Positions 16,330 to 25,564 are shown, counted from the stretch's first letter. The stretch: DNA of 57,837 nucleotides from Dehalococcoidia bacterium (GCA_009841605.1 VXLM01000124.1:1-57837), one strand, 5' to 3'. Notes: generated by a model not told the origin, from the letters alone. A program made the numbers and translations.

Positions 16330-17423
16330 CTGACACAGTAGACGGAATACCGCTGTTCGATTCAATCAGCCCCGAGCAGTTAGGATCCATAAATCTGGTA
16401 CTTGCTTGCCTGTCCGACGGGCCCCGCGATACTGAGCCCACCTTGCGAGGCTTGCTCATGCGGTCTGGAGTGAGTGGAGGCTTGGTCAATCCTCGTGATT
16501 GTCTTCGTTTCGCAATCAAGCTTGGACTGGTTGACGAGACTCGTGGTGAGGTTAGGCTCAGCACTCTAGGTCAAGAGCTTCTCGCGGCCGCCAGCTGGCC
16601 TCCTTACAATCTCCTAACCGCAGCCCAGGGGCGACGGTTGCTTGACGAGTTGGTGCAACGACCAGACTTCGCGATTCCTCTTGGAAGACTCCTCCTCAAG
16701 ATGACGAGGCGAAGGGACGGCTCGCTCGACATAGTGCCTCGATCGGTCCCTCTCCGCCGCGACGAGACACAGAGCCTACACGCGATGCAGTCCATGTGCG
16801 CGATCGGCTACTCTGGCGGTGTGCTAGTCATGGCGCCTGAGGCTTACGAGGCCGTGATCGACGTCCTCGGCACCTCAGCGGTCGTTTCTGAGGAGGAACT
16901 TATAAGAGTTCTTGAACTCCAACGTAGAAGGGCAGTAGAAGCAGAGAATTACGTTATGGACCTTGAGATCGAACGACTTACAAGGAGCAGTCGGCCAGAT
17001 CTAGCAGGACTGGTAGAGCGCATAGCTGCTCGTGATGTTGCTGCAGGGTACGACATCCGCTCGTTCGAACTAGACGGCTCAGATAGATTCATCGAGGTCA
17101 AATCGTCCACTGGGACATACCTAAAGTTCGTACTGAGTCGTAATGAGCGCCGGTTCTTGGAAGAACACGATTCGACCGCTTGGATATACTTCGTACCGCG
17201 CGTGCACGAATTGCCGTCCCTCAGTCGTCCTGTCCTAGCGATGCCAAATCCCTCAAGTTGGATCAACGAACTGGCGACAATTGAAACTCAAGACTTCCTA
17301 ATTGAGTTTCCGAGCACCATTGCCAATAGTGGGGCTGGCAACGCCGAGGTCGTGTGGCTTCCAAGAAGAGTGGGCAGCAACCCTACTGCGTCGACTCAGT
17401 CCGGTCATTCAGTGGGTGTGTGA
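16326..17423 (+). CDS. DUF3883 / PD-(D/E)XK-like protein coupled to the SNF2 ATPase
   Basis: 365 residues. The N-terminal ~190 residues look like a winged-helix-rich region (NPRDCLRFAIKLGLVDETRG). Residues ~225-320 match DUF3883, including GYDIRSFELDGSDRFIEVKS. D243 and E257-V-K259 form the D...ExK pattern of restriction-endonuclease-like folds, so nuclease activity is plausible, though DUF3883 can also act as a binding domain. Its ATG overlaps the SNF2 stop. The 3' end overlaps the convergent small Cys/His gene by 19 bp. The last ~25 residues are low-complexity. Confidence 0.75.
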   Translation: MTDTVDGIPLFDSISPEQLGSINLVLACLSDGPRDTEPTLRGLLMRSGVSGGLVNPRDCLRFAIKLGLVDETRGEVRLSTLGQELLAAASWPPYNLLTAAQGRRLLDELVQRPDFAIPLGRLLLKMTRRRDGSLDIVPRSVPLRRDETQSLHAMQSMCAIGYSGGVLVMAPEAYEAVIDVLGTSAVVSEEELIRVLELQRRRAVEAENYVMDLEIERLTRSSRPDLAGLVERIAARDVAAGYDIRSFELDGSDRFIEVKSSTGTYLKFVLSRNERRFLEEHDSTAWIYFVPRVHELPSLSRPVLAMPNPSSWINELATIETQDFLIEFPSTIANSGAGNAEVVWLPRRVGSNPTASTQSGHSVGV

Positions 17424-17656
17424 GTAATGCGTGTCGTTCGAGACGCAGGTTGGCTCACTGACCTGACAATCGTTTCTAGCTCGCTATGCTCAGTGGGTTC
17501 GAGAAGAACGACAACCCTAAGTCCGCGGCTGGCATGGTAGTCGCAGATGTATGTCTCGGTGTTAGGCGACCAGATGGCTGATGTATTGGGTCTCCTAAGA
17601 CGTATTCCGAAGTTATTGACTCCTTCGTTTGTGCATCCCTCGATTATGCACTGCAT
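17405..17656 (-). CDS. Small Cys/His (zinc-binding-like) protein
   Basis: 83 residues starting at ATG. C3-x4-C8 (CIIEGC) and C38-x2-H41 (CDYH) make a plausible zinc site in the first half; the second half is a short amphipathic region. It lies 43 bases after the DNA methyltransferase on the same strand and overlaps the DUF3883 gene tail-to-tail. This suggests an accessory protein to the methyltransferase. No named family is recognised, and its size leaves some doubt that it is expressed. Confidence 0.5.
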   Translation of the reverse strand: MQCIIEGCTNEGVNNFGIRLRRPNTSAIWSPNTETYICDYHASRGLRVVVLLEPTEHSELETIVRSVSQPASRTTRITHTPTE

Positions 17657-17699
17657 TTAGACACGTTCCTCGGGTCCACATCAATCCACTGTCACCAAT

Positions 17700-18569
17700 T
17701 CACACAAAGCGCTGAACCACAGACCTGCTTGTGATAGTTAGATCTTCGATAGCTGGTTGCGCCACTGATATTGCTTCATCGGCCAATTGGTAGTATTCAT
17801 GGTTCAGTTCAGCGCCCAGGTAGTGCCTGCCTAGTCTGATCGCGGCGACTGCCGTTGTTCCTGACCCTATGAACGGGTCGAGCACTAAGTCGCCAGGTCG
17901 TGTGAATAGCTTTATGAACCATGTCGGCAATCCAATTGGAAACGACGCACTGTGTCCTCTATTCGAGCTTTCAGTAGCCATGTATAAGACATTTGTGGGA
18001 TACACGAAGTCTCGGTCTAGCCAATTCGAGACGTTCTTCCCAAAGCCACTTCCGACCCTAGACTCATCTCTTGCTTGGTCCGTATCGCTAAGGTGTCGAA
18101 GTCTTGAATCAGCCCAATTCCCAACCGGAACCATTACGTCATCCTGGAACATCCGAAACTTCTTCGCCTTGGCGAAGTGAAGACAGCGTTCCCAAGCGTC
18201 CCTGAAGCGATTTGGCCATTTGCCGGGGTAGCAGTTCTTCTTGTGCCAAATGTACTCCTCAATCCAATACCAGCCTTGACGCTTCATCTCAAGAATGAGT
18301 TCTATAACATACGTTTGGCGCTCACCATTCTCGGCGCGTTCTTTGATGTTGAGAACAAAGGACCCATCAGTCTTGAGCACTCGCAAAATCTCAGCTGTGT
18401 ATGGCGTGAACCACTGCACGTATTGGTCCATAGAGACACCTTGATAGGTGCTCTTTCTGTTGTCGGCATAAGGCGGAGACGTAATCACAAAGTCGACTGA
18501 GTTATCCGGCAAACTCCTGAGGAGTTCGATGGAATCTCCAAGGAAAAGGGTGTCGACCTGCTCGTTCAA
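17700..18569 (-). CDS. DNA methyltransferase (N4-cytosine or N6-adenine, beta class)
   Basis: 289 residues. The catalytic motif IV TSPPY is at 30-34 and the AdoMet-binding motif I DPFIGSGTT is near 230-238. That IV-before-I order, with a target recognition stretch between (~110-200), is the beta class. SPPY is more common in N4-cytosine enzymes, but DPPY/SPPY does not settle the base. It starts with TTG. It is convergent with the ParB-like/SNF2/DUF3883 operon and could protect host DNA from it, as in restriction-modification. No cognate restriction enzyme of ordinary type lies next to it, so an orphan role is also possible. Confidence 0.9.
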   Translation of the reverse strand: MNEQVDTLFLGDSIELLRSLPDNSVDFVITSPPYADNRKSTYQGVSMDQYVQWFTPYTAEILRVLKTDGSFVLNIKERAENGERQTYVIELILEMKRQGWYWIEEYIWHKKNCYPGKWPNRFRDAWERCLHFAKAKKFRMFQDDVMVPVGNWADSRLRHLSDTDQARDESRVGSGFGKNVSNWLDRDFVYPTNVLYMATESSNRGHSASFPIGLPTWFIKLFTRPGDLVLDPFIGSGTTAVAAIRLGRHYLGAELNHEYYQLADEAISVAQPAIEDLTITSRSVVQRFV

Positions 18570-19159
18570 TGCTTATATCCTGTCTCGTACTCCCACGAAC
18601 GGTTGGGCATGGGCTCGCTCGACAAGGCTACTCTACTCTCTCTACTGGGCTCTTGACAAGGTACCGCGACTCATTTCGTGGTGCCCCTAGCTATTGAGAC
18701 TCTCCAGAGACATCTCGAAGCGGATCTGTTAGTGATTTCTGCTCTGCTGGCTGCCGGATTCATGGTCTCCCTCCTATGCATCGAGGCTCGTGGCCAAGAC
18801 GAACTGGCAGCGAGATGAAATAACCTTGACCTCAGCCGTCCTAGGAGACTCCCGGCGCATTCACCCTATTCGTTGGTGGCAGTCCCATAACCTGCTTTGA
18901 CTACACCCCTCCGCAGGCTCGCGAAGGCCCTCATGCTCTCGAAGGACATATCCCCAAGCCTGGCATGGGTTATCGAATGGCAAAGGGGCAAATGCTGGAA
19001 ATAGAAGGGGGTGCGATCGAACCCTTTTTCTACACTAGTGGCAGGCTCTCGTCCCACGGCATGGGTAAAAGGCTCAGACTACAGGTCCAGCACGAGGGTC
19101 AAGGTGAAAGTTCTTGATTTTGTCAAAAGTGGTGGTGCACCCGTAACTCAGCGGTGTCT
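18570..19159. other. Gene-free region
   Basis: About 590 bp upstream of the methyltransferase with no supported gene on either strand. It presumably contains the methyltransferase promoter. I see no hairpin or repeat of note before the inverted-repeat element at 19160. Confidence 0.5.
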
Positions 19160-19288
19160 TAAGAAACTATCTCAAAACTACATGCGTTGGCAGAGAATTG
19201 CCCTTCGACAAGCTCAGGGCGAACGTGGTTTTCTCTGAGCCCGTGTGTGGAGAACACTTGTCGGAGCGCATTTTGAGATAGTTTCTTA
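19160..19288. mobile_element. 129-bp MITE-like element with 18-bp terminal inverted repeats
   Basis: TAAGAAACTATCTCAAAA at 19160-19177 is the exact reverse complement of 19271-19288. The interior is non-coding and holds the segment CCCTTCGACAAGCTCAGGGC (19201-19220), a palindromic motif I recall as a dispersed intergenic repeat in several bacterial groups. Immediate flanks are GGTGTCT and GTGCCTA, with no clear target-site duplication. Small size, perfect ends and lack of a gene fit a non-autonomous transposable element. Confidence 0.6.
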
Positions 19289-19329
19289 GTGCCTACAGTC
19301 AAACACTTGGCTCCTGTTGGGTCCCGACC

Positions 19330-19819
19330 AACTTCGCATCCAGACGGTTCAAGTACCGGGCAACCGGTCTGCGTTCTTGTCAGTTCCGGTTGTAGTCGTG
19401 TCGACCTCAGTATCGTAGGTCGCGCCAAGGTGGATGTACTTGTACTGTCGATGGGCCCATCCATCGATGCGGTCGGCTCTTCCACGTTTCCGCTGCTCCA
19501 ATACGTCGAGGTCGCAATGAACGCCCACGTAGCACAGACGGTAGCGGAGGAACACGCAGAGGGCACAGTCTACAATATCAGGATGGCCTTAAGTTAGCGC
19601 GCCGTCGACGATGAGATTGAATCCCTGATCGGCGAAGCTAGCGAGGGCCCGATGGATGGCCCGGTGCATAGGGATGGCAAGGCTACAGTCGCCAGCGTCG
19701 TCAGCAATGAGAGGAGCGAAGCCGGTCGTCCTCGATGTGCAGGAAGGCTCGTTGAGGAAGAGAAAGCCTGTGCTACAGAGCCCTCGACAGTGTCGTCTTG
19801 TCCGAAAAGGAAGTGCCAT
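19330..19819 (-). pseudogene. Chloramphenicol phosphotransferase-like gene, decayed
   Basis: The minus strand encodes HRAIHRALASFADQGFNLIV, then DGALT, an in-frame TAA at 19589-19591, and in the same frame VDCALCVFLRYRLCYVGVHC, DLDVLEQRKRGRADR and YDTEVDTTTTG. This matches the order of the CPT family of P-loop phosphotransferases: a helix before IVDD, the FVGVRC strand, ERE...RGDR, and YDxEVDTT. The N-terminal P-loop part is not recognisable upstream, so the gene is broken at its start and interrupted by a stop. Confidence 0.7.
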
Positions 19820-20355
19820 TCAACAGAACGATCTAAGGATCTGGTTTTCTGTCATTTATTAGTTCGCTGGCCAAGCGCGGTCTGGATTGCGTGAGTTCTT
19901 TGGTTTCCCCTGCGCTCTGTAGGCTAAACAGAACATACCTTCTTTTCTGAATGAACCAAGAGAAAAGGCTGTTATATAACCGCACCTCCTTTTGCATCCA
20001 ATCCTACCCAATTATGACCTTCCAGCATACTGGGGTTTTGCAATCGCACGCCATTTAGATGGCCAACAGAACCAACAAGTTGGGACATAATTGACGAAGC
20101 GTTGCTACCCTGAGTTGGAAGGTGACAACGTACGGGGCCCGTGTCTGCTCCAGCCGAAAGCATAGCCGTAGCCACCTTGGACTCCACTCCCAGATCCGGC
20201 GACCGGAAACGCGACAACAAGAGTCCATCGTCGTAAGCCGGACGGTGAATCCTCGCCGAGAATAGAGAAATCTCGCCGAACAACAGATACTTGCCGTACA
20301 ATCAACTGTCTGGGACTCCCATTGCTTCCCAGTCCGCAATCCAAGAAGCGCAAAG
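19820..20355. other. Gene-free region downstream of the STAND gene
   Basis: About 535 bp without a supported gene between the decayed CPT-like gene and the end of the STAND ATPase gene. Short open frames overlap one another on both strands with no domain content or ribosome binding sites. No terminator with a T run was identified. Confidence 0.45.
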
Positions 20356-23300
20356 TTAGAACTGTCCTCTCTCCTCACTGATGCGAGCTTCGGTTATCCG
20401 GGCGTCCAAGTCTCCGACATACTCATCAATCCACTGCAGCACGTTCTGGTCCGTTTCCGATTCTCGGATTTGAAGCACCCCTTTCTTCTTGGCTTCAAAG
20501 TGCTCACTCACCGAGCCAGACCATCCTTCCGTAAAGAAGTTGGCCCGAAGATTTCTGCGAACATCCTCTCGGTCTCCGAACCGAATCAACAATTCCACGG
20601 CTAGGCAGGGTTTGTCCTCCTCCCTGAACAGGACGGGTGGAACAAACGTGGCCAGATACCAGGCACGGGCACCGGGGTCGCCATCGACCCATTCCCAAAT
20701 CATGTCCTGTGGAAAGACCTCGATCATGGCAACCTTCCCAGGCCTGAACATGTCCTCTCCTCTCAACCACTGTTCTACACAGTAAGCGACTCTGTCCTTG
20801 GGAGGACCCAGCGACTCGGCTACCATTGGCCATAGTTCATTTGGGAACATCAGAGCGATCCGGTTGAGAAGAGTTCGGGACCTCGAATGAAAGCCCTCTA
20901 CTATGGTGCCGTCTTCGCCAAGGTGTTGGAGCATCTTCTTCGCCACCACCAGAGAATGCTGCGGATAAGCCTCTAGGAACAATTCGCCAACCGTAGTCCA
21001 GTCGTAGTCGTCGTTATGGAATCGTCCCAACTTGCCCTGCCGAAAGAGCGCATCGTGAGTCAGCAACCTCAAGGTCAGATCTTTCGGGACCGGATCGTCG
21101 GATGCTTCTCCTCTGAAGTACATTCCATAAAGGTTAAGTGCTGTGGCGACTGCATTGTCGTCTGGTTCAGCCAATAAGTACTCGATCCATTCCGCAAACT
21201 CTTCCCGATCAATGTTGTGGATTAGTCCTCCGAGAACGAACTTGCCTAGTTGCGTGAACGGGACAGCCCCAGACTGGACAAGGCCGAGGACCCTTCTTGC
21301 CGATCTAACCGACAGGGAACCAGACCTTAGAGTGATTTCAGGAACCCAGGCTCTGGTTCGATCCTTATCGGCTAGACAATCGGCAAAGTTCTCCCAGCCT
21401 TCGGGGTCAATCTCGCGGTAGGCGCGCATGTAACCACCCATGAAGCCAAGCGTCCCCTCCGCTCCAATCCTCTGCTGAGCCTCCTCAATCATCGGTAGAA
21501 ACTTTGCATCGGCATCTCGCATGCCGATCTCGTACCCGAATCTGAACCCGTTTTGCGCCTCATCTGTCACCAGCCAACGCAGTTCGCTGAGAAGTAAGCC
21601 AGGGTCATTCATCGACTTCTGGGCCAACTCTTCTATCTTCGGTTGTGCTTGGTCAGCCCAATTGCCGTCTTGATCAAACCGATCCTCCAGAAGATCCAAG
21701 CCGACGTAGCGTTTCATTAGGGATACAAAGTCATTGCCACTGAGTTCATCACGTATCTGTTCCAGTTCCAGTTTGGTTTGCTTAGTGAGTTCTCCAGACT
21801 CATAGTGGAGGATCTTTACTACATGCTCCAAGATCTTCCTCTGGTCTAAGTCTGGCCTGGGGATCAGGCTGCGAATGTCCCTCACGACAATTTCAGAGGC
21901 ACTTGGGATGATGCTCATCTTGCGGGCGCCCCGCAACAGTACATCGACCGCAAGATTCCGATCATCGTCCTTCAAGTCATCTAGCGCATTCACCAGAATT
22001 GTCCATGCATGGCGATACGCACTCCACAGTTCTCCGTAAGTTTCAGGCTTCCATAGATCGGCACCTGGCCGGAGCCCTTGGTTCTCAGGACCTATCATTC
22101 GAAGCCCCGGACCAGAGGTCAGGATAACCTCGCAAGCACCGATTGCCAGCCGTCGTCTTTCACTGGAAGACGAGATGAGTGCTTCCTCCAGGATAGGCCA
22201 ACGTTCTGCGGGGGGAGCTTCAGTTGACGCGGAGGTTCCGGGGCCGACAGCGAACAGCCTTGTGAACTCTCCACTCGCGTTGTTCGCGATTTGCAACTCG
22301 TTTTCCGCTTCAGCCAGAGCCAACAGAATTCTGGCGGCGTCAGAGAAGAGGTCCCTCCATACCGCGATATTCTGCAATGCCCAGACAACCTGCCTCCTTC
22401 CGTTCGTGAACTGGAGAAGAGCCTCTTTGTTCCAAGTCCCGATCGTCTGCTTCAAAAACGCTAGGGCAGCTCTGGGATCACCCTCCGAAAGCCGCAAAAA
22501 AAAATGTGCCCCTCGCTCCGTACGGAGGAAGTCTTGGTCCCTGAAGGGACCGTGAGGGCCGAGCATGTCCTCTACAACCCTTGACGCTAAATGAGAGTTC
22601 GCCGCGTACTGGAACATCTCCATGAACCACTCGAGTAGTTGAGGAGGCAATCTGCCGGAGAATTCACTGTAGTCAAAAGAGGCACCGTAGGTTTCCCACC
22701 AATCGAGCCACAGCCACACGTGGAGAGCTTTCGGAGTCACATAGAGTGTTGTCTCGCCCTGCAGGATTCTCTGGTCCCGCAGTTGCCTCACTATCTCCTG
22801 AAACCGGGGCCAGGTGAGGCTTTGGTCAGCTTCCTGTACCAGTTCAGCAACCGCGCGCGCCTCGGAGGACAGCGGTTTGCCGAATCCGAACCTCTTGAAA
22901 AGCGAGATGTATCGAAGCACTAGGGACCGTTGTCTAACGACTTCGCTATCGGGTGCATCTGCACCTTGGATATAGCGAGCCCAGACGTTTACGGTATCAG
23001 TCGGCTTGAGCATATCCTCCGGATTGCTCCTGAGATTAGCTCCCAGGACATGAGCAACACGAGGAGATCCACTACAGAATCCTGACCACCTTCTGGCTTG
23101 GTCTTCAGGAAGCTGGTAGCCCTCGAGAATTCCTACAATCTCTTCCTCCTCCAGAACAGGCGCATTTAGGTAGACGACGTCACCAGAGGTAGAATCGTAC
23201 TCTCCATAGAGCGAAATCACCCTTATACGGCTACCGTGATGTTTGAGCTTGTTCCAGATGTATGACCTTGAGTCCGGATCGCACTCGTCGACCACTAGAA

Positions 23301-24147
23301 TTGCCGTGAACGTATTGTCGTCATTCAGCAGCTCATTCATGAGAACACTGTCTCTGAACTTGCTGGCTGTGTCGCAATAGACCACAAGCGGCGACAGATC
23401 CTCAGCGCGTGTCGCCTCTAAAGCGAGCCTCGTTTTCCCGATACCAGCTTCCCCCCAAATGCGCGTATGCAACGCCGAGTCCGCACCGCGGATTTCTGCT
23501 CGGAGAGCGTCAATCAAAGCACTTTGGGCCTTCCCCTGCTTGAACTGCGCACGCATATCATCTTGCGAGGACCAACTTAAGTGGGACTGGAATAACGTGG
23601 TGTCGCGTCCGGTCACCCTCAGTGCTAACGAGGGAAACCGACTCAAGAAACTGGCGAGATGGTTTTGACGCCAGATTTCGATCTTGGCGGATGAGTACGT
23701 CTCATCAACCGCCATCAATGCCTGAAGGAATTTTCGTCTGACCTGATTATCCTTAGTCTCAGGATTGTCAGATCCAAAGAGAACTACCACCAATGTCCCA
23801 TCAGCGTCAAGACAGGACTTCACACGGGGCCTCAACTCTGCCGACCCTGCCCGGAACAGGATCTCTTTGATGTCTGCGCTGCCGCTCAGGGAGAAGGTCC
23901 CTGTCTTTAGCTGATAGCGGGTCAGGCCTTGCTTGATGAGTCCTTGACCACCCTGTGGTTCGGCGTCGACTACTTCTGCATCAATCCCGCCGTCGGCGAC
24001 CGTTATGGCACTGGGAACGTTGATGAGGTTCTTTCCAATTCCTGTTGCTGTCGCTTCAGCCCACAGTAGCTCCCGGAACAGGTCCACGGCTCTATCGGCG
24101 GACAGAAGTCCCAAGTCTTCGCTACGGACTGTGAAGATCGTTTCCAC
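20356..24147 (-). CDS. STAND ATPase with N-terminal nuclease-like domain (Avs-like)
   Basis: 1263 residues in three parts. Residues ~1-120 look like a PD-(D/E)XK-type effector: VDLFRELLWAEATATGIG, D52-GGI-D56 in VADGGIDAEV, and Q79-x-K81 in RYQLKTG. Residues ~205-480 form a STAND-type P-loop ATPase, with Walker A GEAGIGKT at 232-239, Walker B AILVVDECD at 282-290 and a GSPRVAHVL sensor region. The remaining ~780 residues are helical-repeat-like and lack a named domain, as expected for a ligand sensor. This layout is that of Avs/AVAST proteins, which sense phage proteins, oligomerise and activate a nuclease. It stands alone, near the right end of the island. Assignment to a numbered Avs type is not possible by eye. 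Confidence 0.72.
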   Translation of the reverse strand: METIFTVRSEDLGLLSADRAVDLFRELLWAEATATGIGKNLINVPSAITVADGGIDAEVVDAEPQGGQGLIKQGLTRYQLKTGTFSLSGSADIKEILFRAGSAELRPRVKSCLDADGTLVVVLFGSDNPETKDNQVRRKFLQALMAVDETYSSAKIEIWRQNHLASFLSRFPSLALRVTGRDTTLFQSHLSWSSQDDMRAQFKQGKAQSALIDALRAEIRGADSALHTRIWGEAGIGKTRLALEATRAEDLSPLVVYCDTASKFRDSVLMNELLNDDNTFTAILVVDECDPDSRSYIWNKLKHHGSRIRVISLYGEYDSTSGDVVYLNAPVLEEEEIVGILEGYQLPEDQARRWSGFCSGSPRVAHVLGANLRSNPEDMLKPTDTVNVWARYIQGADAPDSEVVRQRSLVLRYISLFKRFGFGKPLSSEARAVAELVQEADQSLTWPRFQEIVRQLRDQRILQGETTLYVTPKALHVWLWLDWWETYGASFDYSEFSGRLPPQLLEWFMEMFQYAANSHLASRVVEDMLGPHGPFRDQDFLRTERGAHFFLRLSEGDPRAALAFLKQTIGTWNKEALLQFTNGRRQVVWALQNIAVWRDLFSDAARILLALAEAENELQIANNASGEFTRLFAVGPGTSASTEAPPAERWPILEEALISSSSERRRLAIGACEVILTSGPGLRMIGPENQGLRPGADLWKPETYGELWSAYRHAWTILVNALDDLKDDDRNLAVDVLLRGARKMSIIPSASEIVVRDIRSLIPRPDLDQRKILEHVVKILHYESGELTKQTKLELEQIRDELSGNDFVSLMKRYVGLDLLEDRFDQDGNWADQAQPKIEELAQKSMNDPGLLLSELRWLVTDEAQNGFRFGYEIGMRDADAKFLPMIEEAQQRIGAEGTLGFMGGYMRAYREIDPEGWENFADCLADKDRTRAWVPEITLRSGSLSVRSARRVLGLVQSGAVPFTQLGKFVLGGLIHNIDREEFAEWIEYLLAEPDDNAVATALNLYGMYFRGEASDDPVPKDLTLRLLTHDALFRQGKLGRFHNDDYDWTTVGELFLEAYPQHSLVVAKKMLQHLGEDGTIVEGFHSRSRTLLNRIALMFPNELWPMVAESLGPPKDRVAYCVEQWLRGEDMFRPGKVAMIEVFPQDMIWEWVDGDPGARAWYLATFVPPVLFREEDKPCLAVELLIRFGDREDVRRNLRANFFTEGWSGSVSEHFEAKKKGVLQIRESETDQNVLQWIDEYVGDLDARITEARISEERGQF

Positions 24148-25225
24148 CCATCAATCCTTCGCGAGCGCCATTTGTTTCCGCGCGACTCGCCTAAAACGCA
24201 GCAACAACTACCAAAGCCTGCCTATCTTTCTACTAGAACATCGCTGATGGAGCTTGTTACTCAAGTGTGACTCTAACTATAATAGCGCACCGGAGCGGCC
24301 TCTTAGTCTGTTATTGCTCAGATCCCGGTCTTCCATATGTGCGGCCATATTGGTAAAGTGCCGTGGAGTTCTCCCCCGCCCGCAGGATCGTGGTTCCGGC
24401 AATAGTCCAATAGTCCTTGGGCGCGTGGATTGAAAGATTCCCGCTTGTAATCCTCGGGGGCTTGGCTTGTCCCTGATGCCCGTTGAACGCGAGTGCACTT
24501 GGTCAGTCTCACCGCCAGCTTACGGCCTAGCCAGATCTAGATTTATCTCAGCCTACAATTGGCTGTACTGTCGCTCAAGTTCTCCAGTTGTAAGATCCGT
24601 GATCCAAATGATCTGCTCATCCCCTAGAAGTCACAACAGAGTCCGCAGGGTATGAATACGGAACCCCGTTCCCCGGATAAGGTCACCTAGACTCAGAATG
24701 GATGATCCCGCATCTGGAGCCAGGTGAAGTAGACTCAGGATGTTTGTGACATGAGCTTTTGTGAATACCAGTTGCCCTGCGAGTTGTGCTCAGTAGTTGG
24801 GTTCGCCAGAGTCTAGGCGCTGTTGCCAGTCCAGTGCAAGAGCGACGGGATTCCCGCGCTTCTTCCGGGTTGACCCGGATCGCCTACGCCTTGATACTGG
24901 ATGCCAAAAATCGAACTAGGCTCTCAGACGAAAGTACGCAATGGGCGACGCGCTGGCGAGCATCTGGGATTAGAACTAGGCTTAAGCTCATTCGCACTAT
25001 CCAATAGACAGCCTCCACAAGACTCGGAGTGAAGTTGCTGTTTCTGATTACAGTCGGGAATACCGTCAGTTGTGATGCAAAGCTGAGCGTGCACAATGGC
25101 TCGACGTGAGACAGGGTGGTGCGCTGCTACGTAATAGTGGCGTGAAACTGTCTCTGGGATTCTCAAAAGATCTGTGGTAACAAATGTGGGAAATCTGGCA
25201 ATTTAGCCCTATTTCATAGCTAATA
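24148..25225. other. Remnant-bearing region at the right end of the island
   Basis: No intact gene in about 1.08 kb. It holds the decayed ParB-like HTH described separately (24560-24790). Near attR it has TGTGGTAAC at 25173-25181, the same motif found upstream of the integrase. Confidence 0.5.
24560..24790 (-). pseudogene. Decayed ParB-like HTH fragment
   Basis: The minus strand reads AQLAGQLVFTKAHVTNILSL, LHLAPDAGSSILSLGDLIRG and then TGFRIHTLRTLL, stop, LLGDEQIIWITDLTTGELER in one frame. The first part has the helix-turn-helix pattern of ParB/KorB-like proteins, where a recognition helix is followed by LLxLxP. It lacks a start and is broken by a stop, so it is a remnant. It may be related to plasmid partition genes, but the match is short. 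Confidence 0.4.
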
Positions 25226-25247
25226 CGAGTCCCCCCAGCTCCACCAC
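25226..25247 (+). repeat. attR: second copy of the 22-bp tRNA-Ala core
   Basis: Identical to 367-388. The preceding bases (TAGCTAATA) differ from the tRNA, so only the 3' part is duplicated, as left by tyrosine recombinase integration. It defines the right end of the 24.9-kb island. Confidence 0.9.
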
Positions 25248-25564
25248 TGCCAGCGGGTCACTTGAAGGACCCATCGTGCAGGTGCTCGATACGTGGTGTG
25301 CGGTGACCACTTCCCGATTCATTCAGGATTGGTGCAGTGAAATGCCTACTCATGATGGTCGCATACCTCATGAGAAGCCCTAGTCCTAGTGCAATCCTAT
25401 CCCTCAACCTTGCGAAGTTTCTGTCTATGACTCCCACGGAGCCAAGCACGACGAGGAAGATGACGCAAGCCCTTAAGCTGAAGGAGGACATTGTAGCTGT
25501 ATGCAAGCATGTCGCGGAAGTGCTAGCATTGCGGCTGTTCAAGAGACTGTAGGATGGTGGATTC
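25248..25564. other. Intergenic region between attR and the SDR gene
   Basis: 317 bp with no supported gene. If the island interrupted an rRNA operon, 23S sequence would be expected about here, but none is seen. A short + frame (25337-25552, 71 codons) has no recognisable content. Confidence 0.5.

Noticed and set aside
13104..18569. Assignment of the ParB-like/SNF2/methyltransferase genes to DISARM or Dnd/Ssp
   Set aside because: SNF2 plus methylase recalls DISARM, and a ParB-like fold recalls DndB, but no DUF1998 gene, phospholipase D-like gene, DndACDE or SspBCD gene is present.
24277..24512. Short minus-strand frames in the gap after the STAND gene
   Set aside because: No domain, no ribosome binding site, and mutually overlapping frames.
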